Below are positions 58,814-64,000 of a DNA stretch of 64,000 nucleotides, in pieces. The stretch comes from Trichomonas vaginalis G3 (lineage: Eukaryota; Parabasalia; Trichomonadida; Trichomonadidae): assembly GCF_026262505.1 (NCBI RefSeq), contig NC_067208.1, positions 19,477,962 through 19,541,961 on the forward strand, in the 5' to 3' direction. The notes beneath the pieces are model-generated. The model had not been told where the DNA came from. It searched no databases and saw nothing but the letters and a program-made list of their open reading frames with translations. The first letter of the stretch is position 1. Every line of letters starts with the position of its first letter. A program made the translations under genes and the position numbers.

Positions 58814-61257
58814 GTGTTTTTTTATGGTATATCACAAAGACTGAAGTCAGATAATACTGATGATCGAGGCATTGAATATAGTGACCCTAGTAAGACAGTT
58901 CTTATTCAATGCCCAGGTAGTCTCAGTGGTGAGGTCGAAATTCTTCAAAGTGTTAAAGTTATCCTTGGTGGTGACAAAGATGTTAATAGTCCATTTTATT
59001 CGTGCCGCAGTACTATTACGTCATTTAAATTTGCTGCCTTCAGCAAATGTGAGAGCATTTGTAACTTTTGTTTTTCGAGTTCATCTCTTGAGAGTGCTGA
59101 TCTTCGTCAATGTGAAAACCTTGCCTATCTCAACTATTCTGTTTTCAGTAATTGCAACAAACTCTCAACATTTTACTTTCCACCAAAAATTAAATCTATC
59201 AAAAGTGGCTGTTTTTACAAATGTACAGCACTCAAAATAATAAATATACCAGATTCTGTTGAAGAACTAGATACTTATGTTAATGGTCATCGTGTTGCTT
59301 TTTCTGATACTGCTTCGATTTCCCTGAATATATCTCCAAACTCGAACCTAACAACATTAAAAGCTGAATGTTTTGCTTCAATTAAATGCAAAAGTTTATT
59401 TATCCCAAAAAAAGTGACTTTCATTGGTGGATCCTTAATTTATTCTAGTTCTATTGAAACAATCACTATTGATAAAGATAATCCTAAGTATATGACAGAT
59501 GGAAAATCTGTTTATACAGGAGAAAATAATAAAACATTAGTTGTAGTTGTTCCCACATATCAAGGTGAATTTGTTATTCCTAGTTTTGTTCGAGAGATAT
59601 CTGATGGATGTTTTCGCACATGCCACATTACAAGCATTATTTTTCATGACAGTATCACATCCATTGGTGCATGGGCTTTTGCTGTGACAGATTTAACTTC
59701 GATACGACTCCCTGATAAAATAACAATCATCAGGTATAATTTGTTCAGAGAATGTCCTAGTTTAATAGCTGTAAATTTCTCTAATAAAACAACAGTTATA
59801 GAACAACAAGCTTTTCAAGGTTGCCTTAACTTAGCTTTAATAGAATTCCCAGCATCATTGGAGACTATTGGGCCTTCAGCTTTTGCTGTATGTCCAAAAT
59901 TAAAAATTGATGCATCGAAAAATGAAAATGTAAACTATGTAGATGATATGTTATTTACAAACAAAAAGAAAACGCTTTCTAGTTATTTTGGAACAGACTC
60001 GAATAAAGATTTAATTGTCCCAGAAGGATTAACAGATGTTGGTGCAGGTACATTCATGTCCAAAAAATTGAAATCAATAGTTTTCAATGGGGCGACACTT
60101 GAAAACATTAATTTTCAAGCATTCAGAAGTTGTTCTTTAGAAACGATATCGTTACCTTCAAGTTTAAGATATATAGGACAGGAATGCTTTGCAAACTGTA
60201 ATAATCTAAAAACTGTGACGTTTAGGGAGTGAATTTAGTTACAATCATCCCAATGAAGTGCTTCGAGAATTGTAAATTGTTAGAAAACATCATCCTTCCT
60301 AGTTCAGTCACAACTATTCAAGAGTATGCATTTTCAGGCTGTGTTAATATTGGTGACATTGGTCTTTCATCCACACAGATCTCAACCATCGACACTTATG
60401 CATTCAAAAACAGCGGAATCACTATCCTTGATAATACTCACAACGTCATCAGCTTTGGCTACGGATCATTCTACGGAAGCTCCATTGAGAGTATCACATT
60501 CCGCACAGTCACTATTCCATCTAGCTGCTTCTTCGGGTGCTCATTGCTCACTTCGATCAACATTGTCTCTGTCGACACCATCGAAGACTCATCATTCGAG
60601 AACTGCGTTTCACTCACAACATTTGTTATTCCTAGCAGTCTTCGCATTGTCAAGTCTTTTGCATTCCGGAGTTGCCTCTCTCTTTCCTCAGTCACACTTT
60701 CCCTTGATAGCAACATCGATCAGATCTATGGTGGTGCATTCATCAACTGCCCCAATCTCCAGTCGATCAAGCTTGATTCTAAAGACAGCCGATATCGCTT
60801 CAGCAACGGTGCACTCACCAACTACGAAGAAACGAACCTTATCACGTTCATTCCTTCTAGCCTGATCGACACATACATTGTCCCAGTTACTATGACATCC
60901 ATTGGGAACTATGCGTTCATGTCATGTCCTAACCTTGTTCGTGTTCTTTTCAGCGGCAACAGCATCCAGACTATTGGTCGCGAATCATTCAAAGACTGTC
61001 CTAAGCTCTCATTCCTATATGTCACTAGCAGCAGTCTCACCAGCATTGGTGAAAGTGCTTTTGATGGATCTCCTCTTCTCTGTCGATGCGGTTCAGTTCG
61101 CTGCGACAAGAACAAACGCGATATGTTCATTTCTAAGGGCATCCCTACTATTTCATTCAAAGTTGACTGTTCTTATGCAGGTGGCTCATGTGGTCACAAT
61201 CCAACTCTTATATCCAATTTATCACCAATACTCATTACTCCTTTAATTGTAATGTAA
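58814..61257 (+). pseudogene. BspA-like leucine-rich-repeat protein, frame-shifted
   Basis: A BspA-type protein of the TpLRR/LRR_5 class: repeated about 23-residue units such as SLIYSSSIETITIDKDNPKY, LTSIRLPDKITIIRYNLFREC and LRYIGQECFANCNNLKTVTF. Such proteins are a very large, often surface-exposed family in T. vaginalis. No ATG lies in frame at the 5' end (the ATG at 58824 is in another frame and stops at once). A frameshift at about 60225-60235 separates the two halves; the partner at 61967 reads through the same point as TVTFDTNSPLAVIPMKCFEN. From 60249 onward the DNA is nearly the same as the partner. The C-terminus is Cys-containing (LCRCGSVRCDKNKRD) with a short hydrophobic tail. A non-functional copy, or one fed by gene conversion. 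Confidence 0.8.
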
Positions 61258-61276
61258 AATATATATTTTTTATAAT
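60249..61276. repeat. Inverted-repeat arm, left (about 1.03 kb)
   Basis: Nearly identical, in inverted orientation, to 61948-62974. It covers the 3' half of the BspA-like gene plus about 20 bases after its stop. I saw very few differences (one gives FGYGSF against FDYGSF). Outside this tract the two genes are clearly diverged. Confidence 0.88.
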
Positions 61277-61947
<671 letters not shown>

Positions 61948-62974
61948 ATTATAAAAAATATATATTTTACATTACAATTAAAGGAGTAATGAGTATTGGT
62001 GATAAATTGGATATAAGAGTTGGATTGTGACCACATGAGCCACCTGCATAAGAACAGTCAACTTTGAATGAAATAGTAGGGATGCCCTTAGAAATGAACA
62101 TATCGCGTTTGTTCTTGTCGCAGCGAACTGAACCGCATCGACAGAGAAGAGGAGATCCATCAAAAGCACTTTCACCAATGCTGGTGAGACTGCTGCTAGT
62201 GACATATAGGAATGAGAGCTTAGGACAGTCTTTGAATGATTCGCGACCAATAGTCTGGATGCTGTTGCCGCTGAAAAGAACACGAACAAGGTTAGGACAT
62301 GACATGAACGCATAGTTCCCAATGGATGTCATAGTAACTGGGACAATGTATGTGTCGATCAGGCTAGAAGGAATGAACGTGATAAGGTTCGTTTCTTCGT
62401 AGTTGGTGAGTGCACCGTTGCTGAAGCGATATCGGCTGTCTTTAGAATCAAGCTTGATCGACTGGAGATTGGGGCAGTTGATGAATGCACCACCATAGAT
62501 CTGATCGATGTTGCTATCAAGGGAAAGTGTGACTGAGGAAAGAGAGAGGCAACTCCGGAATGCAAAAGACTTGACAATGCGAAGACTGCTAGGAATAACA
62601 AATGTTGTGAGTGAAACGCAGTTCTCGAATGATGAGTCTTCGATGGTGTCGACAGAGACAATGTTGATCGAAGTGAGCAATGAGCACCCGAAGAAGCAGC
62701 TAGATGGAATAGTGACTGTGCGGAATGTGATACTCTCAATGGAGCTTCCGTAGAATGATCCGTAGTCAAAGCTGATGACGTTGTGAGTATTATCAAGGAT
62801 AGTGATTCCGCTGTTTTTGAATGCATAAGTGTCGATGGTTGAGATCTGTGTGGATGAAAGACCAATGTCACCAATATTAACACAGCCTGAAAATGCATAC
62901 TCTTGAATAGTTGTGACTGAACTAGGAAGGATGATGTTTTCTAACAATTTACAATTCTCGAAGCACTTCATTGG
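61948..62974. repeat. Inverted-repeat arm, right (about 1.03 kb)
   Basis: Partner of 60249-61276; see that entry. Confidence 0.88.
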
Positions 62975-64000
62975 TATAACTGCGAGTGGTGAATTCGTAT
63001 CAAAAGTTACTGTCTTTAAATTGACACAATTCAAAAAACACTCTCTGCCAATGAAACTTAAGCTTGGAGGCAAAGAAATCGATTCAATAGTACTACTCTG
63101 GAAAGTTTGAAGATTAATATTAGTTAGTGTTGCTCCATTAAATGAAATTGATTTTAACTTTTTCCCGCTGAATGCGCCTAAACCAATCTCAGTTAGTCCT
63201 TCTGGAACAACTAAGTCTTTGTTTGGATCAGTTCCAAAGTAACTAGAAAGAGCTTTCTTTTTATTTGTGAACAACATATCATCAGCATAATTAATATTTT
63301 CATTCTTTGATGCATCAATTACAAGTTTTGGACAATTTGCAAAAGCGCCTTCTTCAATTGTTTCCAATGTTGGAGGGAATTCGATTGAAACAATAATAGT
63401 AGAGCCTTTGAAAGCTTGGGATTCGATTGTAGTCGCCTTACTTGATAAATTCACATAAAGCAATTTAGTGCAGTCTCTGAACATGTCATGTTTAACTACT
63501 GTTATTTTTTCAGGGAATTGTAGAGAAGTTAAATCTGTCACAGCAAAAGCCCATGCACCAATGGATGTAACATTGTCATGAAAAACAATGCTTGTGATGT
63601 GGCATGAACGGAAGCATCCATCATATATATCTTGAACAAAACTGGGAATAACAAATTCACCTTGATATGTAGGAACAACTAGAACTAATGTTTTGTTATT
63701 TTGTCCTGAATAAACATACTTTCCATCTGTTACATACCTAGGATTTTCTTCATCAATAGTAATTGTCTGCACAGAACTGGATATTAAAATTCCTAGGCCA
63801 ATACTAATAACTTTTTTAGATATAAACAAATTTTTGCATCTAATAAATGAAAAACATTCAGCTTTAAGGGTTGTTAAGTTTGAATTTGGTGAAATATTCA
63901 ATGCTGTTGATGAAGTTCCACTGAATGGCCAATAATGACCATTAGTGTATGTATCTATTTCTTCAACAGAATCTGGTAAATTAATTGTGGTTAGCGCGGA
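61967..64000 (-). CDS. BspA-like leucine-rich-repeat protein (runs off window)
   Basis: At least 677 codons open to the window edge; the true start lies beyond 64000. Repeats of the TpLRR class are visible throughout (LTSLQFPEKITVVKHDMFRDC, LKSISFNGATLTNINLQTFQ, LSFIGRECFLNCVNLKTVTF, IQTIGRESFKDCPKLSFLYV), with roughly 20 or more units. The C-terminus is LCRCGSVRCDKNKRD followed by SCGHNPTLISNLSPILITPL and stop, with no long membrane helix. The 3' half is richer in C-ending codons than the 5' half. It faces the gene at 58814. Likely a surface or secreted protein involved in host or bacterial contact, by family. Confidence 0.85.
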   Translation of the reverse strand, partial: SALTTINLPDSVEEIDTYTNGHYWPFSGTSSTALNISPNSNLTTLKAECFSFIRCKNLFISKKVISIGLGILISSSVQTITIDEENPRYVTDGKYVYSGQNNKTLVLVVPTYQGEFVIPSFVQDIYDGCFRSCHITSIVFHDNVTSIGAWAFAVTDLTSLQFPEKITVVKHDMFRDCTKLLYVNLSSKATTIESQAFKGSTIIVSIEFPPTLETIEEGAFANCPKLVIDASKNENINYADDMLFTNKKKALSSYFGTDPNKDLVVPEGLTEIGLGAFSGKKLKSISFNGATLTNINLQTFQSSTIESISLPPSLSFIGRECFLNCVNLKTVTFDTNSPLAVIPMKCFENCKLLENIILPSSVTTIQEYAFSGCVNIGDIGLSSTQISTIDTYAFKNSGITILDNTHNVISFDYGSFYGSSIESITFRTVTIPSSCFFGCSLLTSINIVSVDTIEDSSFENCVSLTTFVIPSSLRIVKSFAFRSCLSLSSVTLSLDSNIDQIYGGAFINCPNLQSIKLDSKDSRYRFSNGALTNYEETNLITFIPSSLIDTYIVPVTMTSIGNYAFMSCPNLVRVLFSGNSIQTIGRESFKDCPKLSFLYVTSSSLTSIGESAFDGSPLLCRCGSVRCDKNKRDMFISKGIPTISFKVDCSYAGGSCGHNPTLISNLSPILITPLIVM

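Overview
The window looks like nuclear DNA of the parabasalid parasite Trichomonas vaginalis. The basis is the combination of AT-rich DNA, intron-poor genes, BspA-like leucine-rich-repeat proteins (61967-64000 and a broken partner at 58814-61257), a giant BEACH-WD40-zinc-finger protein, and long Maverick/Polinton elements. The species is an inference from this gene mix; no rRNA or tRNA gene was seen.

Layout. (1) 1-10972: right-hand part of a Maverick/Polinton (element A) that runs off the left edge. It carries a KilA-N gene, a family-B polymerase gene, small virion-type proteins, an integrase, a phage-type tail-fibre gene, and an N6-adenine methyltransferase. (2) 10973-16273: host DNA with a small inverted-repeat transposon (MULE-like, 9-bp target duplication) and a PP2A B56-type gene with one in-frame stop. 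(3) 16274-40478: a second Maverick/Polinton (element B), 24.2 kb from end to end, with terminal inverted repeats of about 1.4 kb built from a short satellite. Its left half holds capsid, helicase, HNH, packaging ATPase and KilA-N genes; several are broken. Its right half is nearly the same sequence as element A. (4) 40479-64000: host genes. These are two abutting same-frame ORFs ending in a 16 x 18-residue Q-rich repeat, three tandem CAT/condensation-fold acyltransferase-like genes, an 8.2-kb BEACH gene, and two BspA-like genes facing each other as a 1-kb inverted repeat.

How the element genes fit together. The polymerase and SF3 helicase suggest self-encoded replication. The integrase and terminal repeats suggest integration. 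The capsid-like proteins and A32-type ATPase suggest a virion. The fibre would bind a surface, and the KilA-N, HNH and methyltransferase genes are typical accessory genes of large DNA viruses. Both elements are treated here as fossils: element B has roughly ten or more breaks, while the visible part of element A has about one or two.

Most interesting signals: a bacteriophage-type tail fibre whose tip is sharply hypervariable between two otherwise near-identical copies; two classes of start-proximal promoter motif that separate replication/KilA-N genes from virion genes, including 16-18-bp bidirectional promoters; a small protein made of tandem amphipathic 11-mers; a palindromic repeat lying in frame inside a KilA-N gene; and sharply bounded gene-conversion tracts in the host gene families.
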